A stretch of DNA of 64,000 nucleotides from Microbacterium sp. AZCO (GCF_039614715.1 NZ_CP154857.1:2108001-2172000), one strand, 5' to 3'; positions 17,002 to 25,703 are shown, counted from the first letter of the stretch. Made by a program: numbers and translations. Notes: generated by a model from the letters alone, not told the origin.

Positions 17002-18123
17002 TTAGCTGGTTGCCGTGATTGGGGACGATTCGTGCCGGAGTTGCCGGCCGACATCCGTTAGCCAGTAGCGGCCCTCGATCAGGCGAGGCTCGACGAGCCC
17101 CCACTCTCGGGCGCGAGCCACGTATCCCTGCGCTACGGAGCTGGCCGTCGCCGGACTCCATTCGGGATGCGGCTCCCGGAAACGATTCACGAGCGCCACG
17201 CGGTCTGGTCCATCCGCGGCGGCGGCGAGCAAATGGTCGAACCCCCAGCGATCTCCGGGCGCGTGTTCGGCCAGGTAGGTCATGAACCGCTCCATGAGCG
17301 CGGGGTCGTGGGGCAGGTCCAACGACAGCCCGTCCAGTTCTTGGAGCAGGCGCCAGCCCGCCGTTGTGAGCCCGGTGGCCAGGCCGTTATCGGACGAGAC
17401 CTGCACAGCCTGCCAAGCGAAGAGCGGCCCGGACGCCGGGATTCTGTCACCCACACGACGCGCGAGCGTTCCGATTGCGAAGTTCTGAAAGCCTCGCTCA
17501 GCAGACGGTTGCTTCGTGGAGTTCGTCGGGAACAGCACCGTGAGCTTCCGGCCGGGATTGCCTCGCTCGAGCGCATGGAGCTGAGCGCCGTAGTACCAGG
17601 CGGCCTTCGTGATGCGCCCGAGGTAGTCCTCAAAGGTGATGGGACCGTCGGGCGTGTACCGTGCGAGCCGGTGCAGGGCCCACATAGAGACATAGTCGCG
17701 GTTATGCAATCCGAGGAGCGGCCCGTTCGACACCGACGCCTCGCCTCTGTCCAGAATGAACGGGCGCGCGCCGGGCGCGGTAAGGGCAGTCGCGGTCAGG
17801 TCGTCCAGAGCCAGCTCCTCGCGTTCCCAGGCGGGGAGGTTCGCGAAAAGGCTGCGCGCATCGGGGAAACCAGCGGATTGTCCAGGGTGGTTCTTGGAAA
17901 CCTCCGAGTCTGCGAGCAGCTGCGGTCCGGGAGAACTGCGCTCCGGAGGAGCCTCGGGATAGTCCAGTTCGTCGAGCAGGTTCTCAACCGCCTCACGCAT
18001 CAACTCCGCGCGAGTGCGAAAACCGCCGCGCTCGGTGACGATCGTCTCGTCCATCCGTCTTATCAGAGAGATCGGGAACGGCACCTTGACGATGCGTTCA
18101 CTATCTGAATCCCTTGTGGTCAT
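17002..18123 (-). CDS. RHH / winged-helix protein paired with the GHKL ATPase
   Basis: 373 aa from the ATG at 18123, chosen because TATCGT (18135-18130) lies six bases upstream; an in-frame ATG at 18141 would be inside that promoter. Residues 8-55 look like a ribbon-helix-helix (IVKVPFPISLIRRMDE then FRTRAELMREAVENLL). The middle is a helical region of unknown fold with YYGAQLHALERG. The last ~60 residues resemble a winged helix (VAQGYVARAREWGLVEPRL, YWLTDVGRQL). Two DNA-binding ends suggest target recognition or autoregulation. It is the first gene of a two-gene operon. No enzyme motif was seen. Confidence 0.7.
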   Translation of the reverse strand: MTTRDSDSERIVKVPFPISLIRRMDETIVTERGGFRTRAELMREAVENLLDELDYPEAPPERSSPGPQLLADSEVSKNHPGQSAGFPDARSLFANLPAWEREELALDDLTATALTAPGARPFILDRGEASVSNGPLLGLHNRDYVSMWALHRLARYTPDGPITFEDYLGRITKAAWYYGAQLHALERGNPGRKLTVLFPTNSTKQPSAERGFQNFAIGTLARRVGDRIPASGPLFAWQAVQVSSDNGLATGLTTAGWRLLQELDGLSLDLPHDPALMERFMTYLAEHAPGDRWGFDHLLAAAADGPDRVALVNRFREPHPEWSPATASSVAQGYVARAREWGLVEPRLIEGRYWLTDVGRQLRHESSPITATS

Positions 18124-18872
18124 AAGGCAACGATACATCAACTCTATCGGCTCCGCAGGTGCTTCTAGCCGAATATATTCGCCTTATGTCCACATCGCCG
18201 CGATAGGTCAGGTGCGTCCGGGATGGTGCTCTTCTTCATCGCCGGCACCATCCCGCGCGCATGATCGTTGGCCCGCTTGGAGTCGCGCCTGACACCGTCG
18301 GTGCAGCGATGTTGGAGCAGGGGTTCTCGCCCGGGGATCAGCGTCTGGGGCAACGCGCCCGCATGCACGTCGCCGACAGGTTCGAATGCAGTCTCCGAAG
18401 TGCCGGTCGACCCACCGACGCCAGTTATGCACACCACCCGCTCACGCAGATTTCGACGAGGTTCGCCGCGGAGTTCGCGATCCGCAGCGAGCGCCCGGCC
18501 AGCAAGCATGACCGGTCATCATGTCAGGGGGACTGACGGGCACACGGCTACGGCGATCGCGACGGCTACAAGAGCGGGATTAGCCGCGCAGGTCTTGCGC
18601 CCAGAAGCGGGGGTCCAGCCAGCCGCGATGGTGGCCGGGGCGGTCGCGGCGTCTCGCTCAGGTTGTGGTGTTGCTTTGCAGGCCAGAGCTCGCGGTTCCT
18701 CACCGGGAACGCAGCCTTTCCAGGCGCCACCGTCGAACGATCGAATATCCTTTTAGCTGTTACGAGCGCCGCAACCCCGGCTGGCCGCGGGTCGCTCAAG
18801 TGGCTGGTCCTTGCTCCAGGAACGATCGATGAGGCGGCTACTGCGGTGACGGGCTGGTACTAGAGTCTCGAA
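18124..18872. other. noncoding gap between two defence modules
   Basis: About 750 bp. Short frames at 18165-18509 (minus) and 18268-18756 (plus) are Arg/Pro rich, give no recognisable protein and lack starts with signals. One 10-bp inverted repeat is present (18221-18255). It may be a decayed gene or insertion scar. Confidence 0.4.
18221..18255. repeat. 10-bp inverted repeat
   Basis: GGGATGGTGC at 18221-18230 and its complement at 18246-18255, with a 15-base T/C-rich loop. It could be a terminator or the mark of a lost insertion. Confidence 0.45.
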
Positions 18873-19334
18873 ATGGAAGAGCAGCGGTCGTCGCGGGCGT
18901 CGTGGGCAAGCTCAGAGCGTGTCTCGAAATCGATGCGCTCCAACCGCGGTCGCGACACCAGTCCTGAGCTTGCGCTGCGTCGGGTGCTGCATGCGGCGGG
19001 TTACAGGTATAGGGTCGACTACCCGCCAGGCCCGGATCGGCGACGACGCGCAGACATCGTCTTCACACGGCTTCGCATCGTGGTCTTCGTCGACGGTTGC
19101 TTCTGGCACTCATGCCCGGTCCATGGAACCGTGCCCAAGACCAACGTCGACTACTGGGTGCCGAAGCTGGAGCGGAACCGGCTTCGCGACGCGGAGACAA
19201 GCCGGGCCCTGGAAACCGACGGCTGGGCGGTCATACGTATCTGGGAGCACGAATCGGTCGCTGCCGCCTCCGCACTCGTTATGGGCGCAGTGAACGAGAA
19301 ACGAAGGTCGCTCGATGAGGCCGACCCGCGATAG
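18873..19334 (+). CDS. vsr: very short patch repair endonuclease
   Basis: 153 aa, ATG at 18873 with TAGAGT at 18861-18866, six bases upstream. GRDTSPELALRRVLHAAGYRYR, RADIVF (Asp61, the metal ligand), VVFVDGCFWHSCP and YWVPKLERNRLRD are the Vsr signature. Vsr nicks 5' of the T in T:G mismatches made by deamination of 5-methylcytosine, so it protects the host from the mutagenic side effect of the cytosine methyltransferase at 20326-21507. It opens the restriction module and is followed 35 bp later by the endonuclease. Confidence 0.93.
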   Translation: MEEQRSSRASWASSERVSKSMRSNRGRDTSPELALRRVLHAAGYRYRVDYPPGPDRRRRADIVFTRLRIVVFVDGCFWHSCPVHGTVPKTNVDYWVPKLERNRLRDAETSRALETDGWAVIRIWEHESVAAASALVMGAVNEKRRSLDEADPR

Positions 19335-19369
19335 TCGTTGCGCGCGCCCCGTGCGATAGCGTCTCGATA

Positions 19370-20329
19370 GTGAGGAAGACGGTCGCGTTGCCGGGCAGTG
19401 TGTGCTTGCCGGATGAGCGGCGCGGGCGCACCTCCACTCCCCACGTGATTCATGACGTAGACGACGATATTGAACTCGAGAAGGTGTGGTCATGGCTGGT
19501 CGCCCGCCCCTTGCCTGTTCAGCTCACGCGGGCAGTCGACGATGCCGTGAAGTACGTTCTCGATGGAGCTCGGACAGGTCGCTTCGATCTGCTGAGTCCT
19601 GAGGTCGATTCCGACGAGCGAGCCTCGGTAGGCACCAAGCTTCAGTACCGCGTGCTGAATGAGCTGGGTCTCTACAAGGAGCCCCCGCTCGACACCCGAA
19701 TCCTCGAGATTCCTGTCGAGCTCAAGGCCACGATCCGGTCGAACTGGATGATCCCGACGGAGGGCCAATGTGAGATCAGCGTCCTCATCCAGGTGGATGT
19801 CGCGAGGCGACGTCATCGAGCGTTCCTGATGCGGGTCCACCGGGTGTGGCTGAACGACGGTGCCAACAAGGACGGAAAGCGTGGCATCGCAGCGGATGCG
19901 ATGGCGCAGTTCTCACTCCCCCTGATCGATTGGACGCCGCTTCCCCCGGAGCCATTGATCCAGCTCACCGCAGCACAGCTCGCTGTCGTCTTCGCGCCAA
20001 GAGTTGGTCAGACCTCTCGCCTGGTTTCGCTCTTCGGGTTCCTGCCAGACACGGTGATTCCTCGGTCGTCGATCGAGACGGTCTGCTTCGGGAATAAGGA
20101 CCCGATGCGCCGCGCGAGACAGGCGAAGGATGCGGTTCTCGCCGCGTCGGGCCTGGAGGTACTTGTCGGAACGTGGCGCGCTGATCGGCTGCGCGCGAAG
20201 GAGCTCGGGTTCGATCTGGGTGACGATGCCTGGGTCGCCGTAAGTCCCACGACGGCACCACGCCGAGTCGACGTGACGCCGGCCCAGCTTGAGATCGAGT
20301 GGGATTCCAAAACGCCTGGCCGGGGCTAA
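19370..20329 (+). CDS. NaeI-family type II restriction endonuclease
   Basis: 319 aa, GTG at 19370; TAGCGT lies at 19357-19362, seven bases upstream. The central block resembles NaeI: GTKLQYRVLNELGL, then LDTRI, then PVELK (the E-x-K of the PD-(D/E)xK site), NWMIPTEGQCEIS, and DGANKDGKRGI. NaeI cuts GCCGGC and needs two sites; the specificity here cannot be read from sequence. It follows vsr and overlaps the convergent methyltransferase gene by 4 bp, so restriction and modification genes end tail to tail. First ~40 residues are variable, and a later start is possible. Confidence 0.8.
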   Translation: MRKTVALPGSVCLPDERRGRTSTPHVIHDVDDDIELEKVWSWLVARPLPVQLTRAVDDAVKYVLDGARTGRFDLLSPEVDSDERASVGTKLQYRVLNELGLYKEPPLDTRILEIPVELKATIRSNWMIPTEGQCEISVLIQVDVARRRHRAFLMRVHRVWLNDGANKDGKRGIAADAMAQFSLPLIDWTPLPPEPLIQLTAAQLAVVFAPRVGQTSRLVSLFGFLPDTVIPRSSIETVCFGNKDPMRRARQAKDAVLAASGLEVLVGTWRADRLRAKELGFDLGDDAWVAVSPTTAPRRVDVTPAQLEIEWDSKTPGRG

Positions 20330-21507
20330 GCGACCGCCAGTTCGAGCTCCTGCTCGTCGGTGATTTGATCCGCGATGAGATGCGGCTTGATCTGCTGCGC
20401 GATCGCGCGGGCCAGGCCAGAGGGCACCGCATTGCCGATCTGTCGGGCGATCTGAATCTTCGTGCCGACCCATCGGTAGTCGATCGGGAAGTCCTGGATC
20501 AATGAGGCCTCGAAGTGGCTGATCACGCGATCCACTGAGCGGACCGGGTCGCTGCGATACTGGCCGTATTCCTCCACCCAGTCGCCGGGCTCCCATTGGG
20601 GGTGAAGGTACTGGCCCTTCTCCGGCTTGAAGAACTCGGTCCGGATCGTCACCGATGGTGCGTCCCAACGGAGACGGCCCATCACGTCTGTGGTTCCTGT
20701 GGGCTTGTTCGCCCAGCAGTTAGGCAGCAGGGCCTGCGGAAGGTCGAATCGTCCTCCGCCAGGCGGAATGAAGCTGTATCGATCGAGACTCTTGCTGGTC
20801 GGTGTCCGTCGGATGTGAAGGTCAAGCCCGCGGAAGATGCCCGGCATGGTCTCCCCGAAGAACACGGACCTGCTGTCGGGAAGTTCCGTCGTGGAGGGGT
20901 GCGGCGGGATGGCGGAGATAACGTCACGAACGGTCCGCCAGGGGAGCAGGCCCGATCCTTCGACGGGCTCCTTCGCGTGCGTTGGTTCGGGTAGGTCGAT
21001 TCGACCGATCCGCGATCCGATGACGATAGTTCTCTTCCGGCGTTGCGCCACGCCGTAGTCCGCTGCGTTGAGGACGGCGTGCTGGAGTTCGTACTCGGCC
21101 AGAGCGCCATCATCCGTCTCGGCCAACAACATGGCGAACTCCGGCGACTTGGCGAATCTGTCTACGTTCTCGATGACGAAGACTTTGGGGCGTGAGCGCT
21201 TCACGAACCGCATGTACTCGCGCCAGAGCTGATTTCTCGGGTCGTTGATGTCCTTGAGCCCGAGGTTCGAGAATCCCTGGCATGGTGGACCACCGATGAT
21301 GATGTCTGCCTCGGGGATGGCATCGTCCGGCACACCGGCGATGTCTCCCGCGATCACATGCTCCTCACCGAAGTTGGCCGCGTACGTGGCGGCTGCTGCG
21401 CGGTCCCATTCGACCGCAAGCACTGAGCGGAAGCCCTCGGCGGCGAACCCTACTGTCATGCCTCCGCAACCGGCGAACAGGTCGATCATGCGAGGCTCGT
21501 AGGTCAT
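20326..21507 (-). CDS. dcm: DNA (cytosine-5-)-methyltransferase
   Basis: 393 aa. Start taken at the ATG at 21507 because TACGAT (21519-21514) lies six bases upstream and the protein then starts MTYEPRMIDLFAGCGG, as the family does; the frame is open to 21729 but that extension is Arg-rich noise. Motif I DLFAGCGG (9-16), motif IV GGPPCQGFS with nucleophile Cys76, motif VI ENVDRF, motif VIII QRRKR and motif X QIGNAVP are all intact. It should methylate the site cut by the facing endonuclease. Convergent order with a 4-bp overlap lets the two transcripts interfere, which may tune their balance. Confidence 0.93.
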   Translation of the reverse strand: MTYEPRMIDLFAGCGGMTVGFAAEGFRSVLAVEWDRAAAATYAANFGEEHVIAGDIAGVPDDAIPEADIIIGGPPCQGFSNLGLKDINDPRNQLWREYMRFVKRSRPKVFVIENVDRFAKSPEFAMLLAETDDGALAEYELQHAVLNAADYGVAQRRKRTIVIGSRIGRIDLPEPTHAKEPVEGSGLLPWRTVRDVISAIPPHPSTTELPDSRSVFFGETMPGIFRGLDLHIRRTPTSKSLDRYSFIPPGGGRFDLPQALLPNCWANKPTGTTDVMGRLRWDAPSVTIRTEFFKPEKGQYLHPQWEPGDWVEEYGQYRSDPVRSVDRVISHFEASLIQDFPIDYRWVGTKIQIARQIGNAVPSGLARAIAQQIKPHLIADQITDEQELELAVA

Positions 21508-21998
21508 GCATAAATCGTACGCATGCCCTACGACAATCAGCCCGCTCGACATGAATCGTTGAACCAAGAGAGCCGCGGATCTTCGCGATATTCGGGCCGA
21601 GATGGATCCGGACCGAACTCGAACGGCGTCATTCGACTCCCGCCGTCGCGGTGATGCGACAGCGCCGCTGCGGATGCGACGAAACGGCGTGCGACCATGA
21701 TCAGCTTTGCCCCGACATTCAGCACACATCAGCGTTCGGGCGCGGCGCAGTGCTCGTCGTCGAACGGCTGCTAAGCGACGCGCGCCAGCGCGGAGTCTGC
21801 AAGGAGTGAGCGGCGAGAACGGAGACGCGACCGATCGCTACACTCTCGGCGTCGGAGGGAGGCCCCCCAACCCAACGTCAGTTGAGGACGTCTTCCGACA
21901 TCTGTCCGCATCTGTGATCGGCCGCGTTGACGAGGCGCGACCAGTGTCCGACACTGGCCCGATACTGACCTCAACGAACCTGCTGCTGGGAGGTCGAG
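21508..21998. other. gap before the integrase gene
   Basis: About 490 bp with no convincing gene; the plus-strand frame that starts at 21707 is a shadow of the integrase. It carries the methyltransferase promoter at its left end and an operator-like palindrome near its right end. Confidence 0.5.
21941..21957. promoter_or_regulatory. palindrome upstream of the integrase
   Basis: CCAGTGTC-C-GACACTGG, perfect 8-bp arms, 41 bp before the integrase start. Likely an operator or integrase/regulator site; the binder is unknown. Confidence 0.5.
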
Positions 21999-23129
21999 AT
22001 GGGCAGCATCACCCCGTACGAATCGGCGAAGGGCCGCCGCTACCGCGTGCGCTATCGCAAGCCGGATCGGACCCAGGCGGAGAAGCGCGGTTTCACAACG
22101 ATGCGCGAGGCGAAGCTCTACCTCTCCATGGTCACGGTGTCGAAGGCGAAGGGCGAGTACATCGACCCGGCATCGTCGAGGGTTCCCGTCAGGATGTTCG
22201 CCGACAGCTGGCTGCGATCCAAGCAGCCTCCGATGTCGAAGCCGTCGTACTACATGACACTCGAGCGCGCGTGGAAGAACCACGTCGCTCCCGTGTGGGC
22301 CGACAGAGAGATCTCGTCCATCCGACGCTCGGAAGTCCAAGATTGGGTGTCGGACCTCGCGACGCGCAAGTCGCGCACTGTCGTTCTTCGCTGCCTCGGA
22401 ATCCTCGCTGGCATCCTCGACGTCGCGATCGACGATCGTCGGCTCGCAAGCAACCCGGCCCGCCACGTGCGCAACCTTCCTCGGCACAGCCCGACCAAGC
22501 GCCGTGTCTACCTCACGCATGACCAGGTGGCGACGCTCGCGGCGTGCTCGGCGCATCCGACCCTCGTGCTGACGCTTGCGTACACGGGACTGCGCTGGGG
22601 CGAGGCGACGGGGCTGCGCGTGCGCAGCGTGAACCGGCTGCGCCGGCGCTTCGTCGTTGAGGAGAACGCCGTGATGATCGCCTACGAGATCCACGTCGGC
22701 ACACCCAAGACGCACGAGCGCCGGTCGGTCCCCTACCCCGAGCGCCTCGCTCCGATGATCGAGCAGGCCTGCGCCGGCAAGGGTCCGGAAGGACTGCTGT
22801 TCGGTGACGGGATCAACCACATGCGCAACTCGGGAGCGCAGGGGTGGTTCGCGAACGCGGTCCGGCGCGCGCAGGCGGTCGATCCGTCGATCCCGCGACT
22901 GACCCCGCACGACCTTCGTCACACCGCGGCATCGCTCGCGATCAGCTCCGGTGCGAACGTGAAGGCCGTGCAGCGGATGCTCGGGCACGCGTCGGCCGCG
23001 ATGACGCTCGATACGTACGCCGACCTCTTCGACGACGATCTGGATGCCGTCGCGTCGCGACTCAACGACGCGATGCCGCTGGTCGCGCTGTCCAACCCTC
23101 CGCGCACCCGCGTCTCCCGATCGCGCTGA
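21999..23129 (+). CDS. int: tyrosine recombinase / integrase
   Basis: 376 aa, ATG at 21999 with GGGAGG five bases upstream. An AP2-like arm-binding start (ITPYESAKGRRYRVRYRKPDRTQ), a SAM-like core-binding domain, then the catalytic domain with Arg199 (TGLRWGEA), His304 and Arg307 (HDLRHTAAS), the LGH turn and nucleophile Tyr340 (TLDTYADLF). All catalytic residues are present. It sits 208 bp from the tRNA-Arg 3' end that it uses as attachment site. Members of this group integrate actinobacterial elements and phages. It is the only recombinase in the element. Confidence 0.95.
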   Translation: MGSITPYESAKGRRYRVRYRKPDRTQAEKRGFTTMREAKLYLSMVTVSKAKGEYIDPASSRVPVRMFADSWLRSKQPPMSKPSYYMTLERAWKNHVAPVWADREISSIRRSEVQDWVSDLATRKSRTVVLRCLGILAGILDVAIDDRRLASNPARHVRNLPRHSPTKRRVYLTHDQVATLAACSAHPTLVLTLAYTGLRWGEATGLRVRSVNRLRRRFVVEENAVMIAYEIHVGTPKTHERRSVPYPERLAPMIEQACAGKGPEGLLFGDGINHMRNSGAQGWFANAVRRAQAVDPSIPRLTPHDLRHTAASLAISSGANVKAVQRMLGHASAAMTLDTYADLFDDDLDAVASRLNDAMPLVALSNPPRTRVSRSR

Positions 23130-23144
23130 CCTCAGAGAGCAGAA

Positions 23145-23166
23145 TGCTCAGTTTTGCGGCTGAGCA
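23145..23166 (+). terminator. hairpin after the integrase
   Basis: TGCTCAG, loop TTTTGCGG, CTGAGCA, 15 bp past the integrase stop codon. Short stem and no T-run, so weak. Confidence 0.4.
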
Positions 23167-23256
23167 CACGCCGTCCGAAACGGCCGATTTCGACGTTCAG
23201 AGACGTCGGATGAAGCCGCTTGACGGGCTTCGCAGCTGTCGGTTGCTCCCGAAAAT

Positions 23257-23277
23257 GTGGGCAAAAAGTGGGCAAAA
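23257..23277 (+). repeat. integrase arm-type repeats, right end
   Basis: Two exact copies of GTGGGCAAAA with an 11-bp period, matching the pair at 1277-1297 at the other end of the element. They lie between the integrase gene and the att core. Confidence 0.7.
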
Positions 23278-23336
23278 ACGAATTCCTGAGTGGTCTGACC
23301 AAACAGAAATCCCTGGTCAGAGGACAAAACAGGTAG

Positions 23337-23408
23337 TGCCCCTGGAGGGACTCGAACCCCCAACCCTCTCCTTAGGACGGAGCTGCTCTTCCATTGAGCT
23401 ACAGAGGC
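23337..23408 (-). tRNA. tRNA-Arg (anticodon CCU)
   Basis: A 72-nt cloverleaf: acceptor GCCTCTG pairs with CAGGGGC; D stem GCTC/GAGC; anticodon loop GTCCTAA with CCT in positions 34-36; T arm with loop TTCGAGT; discriminator A. CCA is not encoded. The first pair of the anticodon stem (G27/A43) does not match. The 3' terminal 19 bases are the att core of the integrated element, so the element restores a complete tRNA. Confidence 0.93.
23338..23356. repeat. right attachment site inside tRNA-Arg
   Basis: Inner copy of the 19-bp core, covering the tRNA T-arm and acceptor 3' strand. Identical to 1140-1158. Confidence 0.88.
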
Positions 23409-23435
23409 TGACGGCATCCAGTCTATGTGCGCGAC

Positions 23436-25601
23436 TCAGTCGCCGCCGTCGCCGCCCTCCGCAGCGGCGCGTGCCTCGCGGGCTTCGCGAGCCTCCCGCC
23501 GGGTCTGGGGCGGACCGCCCGCTCCGACCGTCACCAGCTCCTCCGTGCGCGGCGACGTGGGCTCGATGAGAGCCCCCATCTCATTCGCCGCGCGGTTCGC
23601 CTCGAGGGCCGCGGCGTCGTCGACGGCCTCCTGCAGGGCGGACTTGTCGCGAAGCGGCGGCGTGCGGAAGAACAGCGACAGGATGAACGCCACGATCACG
23701 ACCCACATCGCGACCCAGTAGACCGTCACGGCCGAGGCGTTGAAGGCGACGAGCATGGGCTTCGCGAGGCGCGGGTCGGCGCCCAGCAGGAACGACGTGT
23801 CGTTCAGCGATGAGTCGTTCGTCGCCTTGTCGCCGGATCCGCCGGAGAACTGGTCCTGGAGCTTCGGAACGATGGATGCCACGAAAGCCGACCGCTCGTC
23901 GGGGTTGGAGAAGTCGAGGGTCACCGTGCCGTCGTCGGCGATGCGCGCGACCGGGATCTGCTCCTGGATCTTCGCCTCCGCGGTGGCCTGCGCCTGCGCG
24001 ACGGCCTGGGCCGTCACCGTCTCCTGGGCCTCGGGTGGCAGCGTGCCGGCGGCGACCTGCGCGGCGACGGCGGCGGTCGCAGCATCCGTCGCCTTCTTCA
24101 GACCCGCCTGGATCTGAGCCGTCGTCGCATCCGTCACGCCCGAGACGATCGGGGTGTAGATCTGGTCCATGATCTCGGCGTTGGCGGGATCGTTCGCGAC
24201 GTCGGGGTCGAGCGCGGCATCGAGGGCGCTCGTGAGCGTGTCCTCGTCGGCGAACGAGGTCTGGATGTTCGCGGGCATGACGGCGAACATGAGCGACAGC
24301 AGCACGGCGGTGCCCAACGTTCCGCCGATCTGGCGGAAGAAGGTCGACGCGCTCGTCGCGACGCCCATGTCGCGGAGCCCGACGGAGTTCTGACTCGCGA
24401 TCGTGAGGGTCTGCATGAGTTGACCGAGGCCGAGCCCGAGGAGCAGCATCGCGCCCGCCATGAACCAGTACGAGGTGTTGTACTGCAGATGCGTGAGCCA
24501 GTAGAACGCGAGCGCCATGAACGCCGTGCCGAGGATCGGGAACATGCGGTACCGGCCCGTGCGAGCGATGATCTGTCCGCTCCCGATCGACGCGATCATG
24601 AGGCCGAGGATCATCGGCAGCATCTGGAAGCCGCTCTCGGTGGGCGTCGACCCCATGACCAGCTGCAGGTAGAGCGGGATCGTCAGCATCGCACCGAACA
24701 TCCCGAAGCCGACGAAGACGCCGATGACGGTCGCCATCGAGAACGTCGCCGAGCGGAAGAGCTTGAGCGGGATGAGCGCGTCGTCCTTCATCACGATCTC
24801 GGTGATGATGAACGCGATGATGCCGATGGCGCCGACGACGTAGCATCCGATCGCGATCGGCGAGCCCCAGCCCCACTCGCGGCCCTGCTCGGCGACGAGC
24901 AGGAGCGGCACGAGCGCCATGATGACGAAGGCGGCCCCGAACCAGTCGATGCGGACGGAGTGCCGCGGATGCTTCGGGATGTGCAGGAACCGCAGCACGA
25001 TCGCGAGCGCGAAGATGCCGATCGGCACGTTGATGAGGAAGACCCAGCGCCACCCGGCGATGCCGAGGATCTGCTCGGTGCCGGCGAACAGACCGCCGAT
25101 GAGGGGTCCGAGCAGACTCGAGATGCCGAAGACGGCGAGGAAGTATCCCTGATATTTCGCGCGTTCCCGGGGCGCGAGGATGTCGCCCATGATCGCGAGC
25201 GGCATCGACATGAGACCGCCGGCGCCGAGACCCTGCACGGCGCGGAAGGCCGCGAGCTCGAGCATCGACGTCGAGAACGACGCCAGGATCGAGCCGATGA
25301 TGAAGATGACGATCGCGAAGATGAAGAGCGGCCGCCGGCCGAAGATGTCGCTGAGCTTTCCGTAGATCGGCGTCGAGATCGTCGAGGTGATGAGATACGC
25401 CGTCGTCACCCACGCCTGCTGGCTGAGGCCGTGCAGGTCGTCGCCGATCGTGCGGATCGCCGTGCCGACGATCGTCTGATCGAGCGCGGACAGGAACATG
25501 CCCGCCATGAGCCCGAAGATGACGAAGAGGATCATCCGGTGGGTCATCACCGGGTCCGCGCCCGGCGTGACCGCGGTGCGCGAGGCTGCGACGTCCGACA
25601 T
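23436..25601 (-). CDS. DHA2-family MFS drug exporter with large external loop
   Basis: 721 aa. Fourteen-helix EmrB/QacA type: LDQTIVGTAIRTIG in helix 1 (motif D1), the loop GKLSDIFGRRP (motif A) and helix 5 motif C (GISSLLGPLIGGLF). Drives proton-coupled efflux of lipophilic compounds. Between helices 13 and 14 there is an extracytoplasmic stretch of about 190 residues, Ala/Gln/Thr rich and partly helical (AQAVAQAQATAEAKIQEQ), not found in the standard transporter; the last ~75 residues are a cytoplasmic tail rich in Glu/Arg. It has no adjacent regulator. Confidence 0.88.
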   Translation of the reverse strand: MSDVAASRTAVTPGADPVMTHRMILFVIFGLMAGMFLSALDQTIVGTAIRTIGDDLHGLSQQAWVTTAYLITSTISTPIYGKLSDIFGRRPLFIFAIVIFIIGSILASFSTSMLELAAFRAVQGLGAGGLMSMPLAIMGDILAPRERAKYQGYFLAVFGISSLLGPLIGGLFAGTEQILGIAGWRWVFLINVPIGIFALAIVLRFLHIPKHPRHSVRIDWFGAAFVIMALVPLLLVAEQGREWGWGSPIAIGCYVVGAIGIIAFIITEIVMKDDALIPLKLFRSATFSMATVIGVFVGFGMFGAMLTIPLYLQLVMGSTPTESGFQMLPMILGLMIASIGSGQIIARTGRYRMFPILGTAFMALAFYWLTHLQYNTSYWFMAGAMLLLGLGLGQLMQTLTIASQNSVGLRDMGVATSASTFFRQIGGTLGTAVLLSLMFAVMPANIQTSFADEDTLTSALDAALDPDVANDPANAEIMDQIYTPIVSGVTDATTAQIQAGLKKATDAATAAVAAQVAAGTLPPEAQETVTAQAVAQAQATAEAKIQEQIPVARIADDGTVTLDFSNPDERSAFVASIVPKLQDQFSGGSGDKATNDSSLNDTSFLLGADPRLAKPMLVAFNASAVTVYWVAMWVVIVAFILSLFFRTPPLRDKSALQEAVDDAAALEANRAANEMGALIEPTSPRTEELVTVGAGGPPQTRREAREAREARAAAEGGDGGD

Positions 25602-25703
25602 GAAATCTCCCGAGCTCAGGTGTGCGTTGAGCGGCGACTCCGGTGTCGTCAGTCTCGGCTCATCGTAAACCCGCTGTTCACCCGCCGGGCGACGGACGAT
25701 CTC

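Larger units (their letters stand above)
1159..23337. mobile_element. integrated mobilizable element in tRNA-Arg(CCU)
   Basis: Bounded by the 19-bp att repeats, with tyrosine integrase (21999-23129) beside the tRNA, an excisionase-like gene (5721-5900) and a MobF-type relaxase (11438-14179). No VirB/TraB/TraG-like channel, coupling protein, replication initiator or phage structural gene is visible, so it reads as an integrative mobilizable element. The cargo is mostly toxin-antitoxin, Fic, restriction-modification and ATPase genes. Gene density is lower and AT-richer patches (1140-1500) occur, unlike the flanking chromosome. Extent is inferred from the att repeats. Confidence 0.85.

Noticed and set aside
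18165..18509. Minus-strand 114-codon frame in the gap before vsr
   Set aside because: No recognisable pattern and an inverted repeat inside; kept only as unexplained gap.
20326..21729. Longer methyltransferase with 74 more N-terminal residues
   Set aside because: The extra part is Arg/Ser-rich noise, and a leaderless promoter lies directly before the ATG at 21507.
23148..23417. Short minus-strand frame starting MPSASVAQWKSS
   Set aside because: Translation of the tRNA-Arg gene, a well-known annotation artefact.
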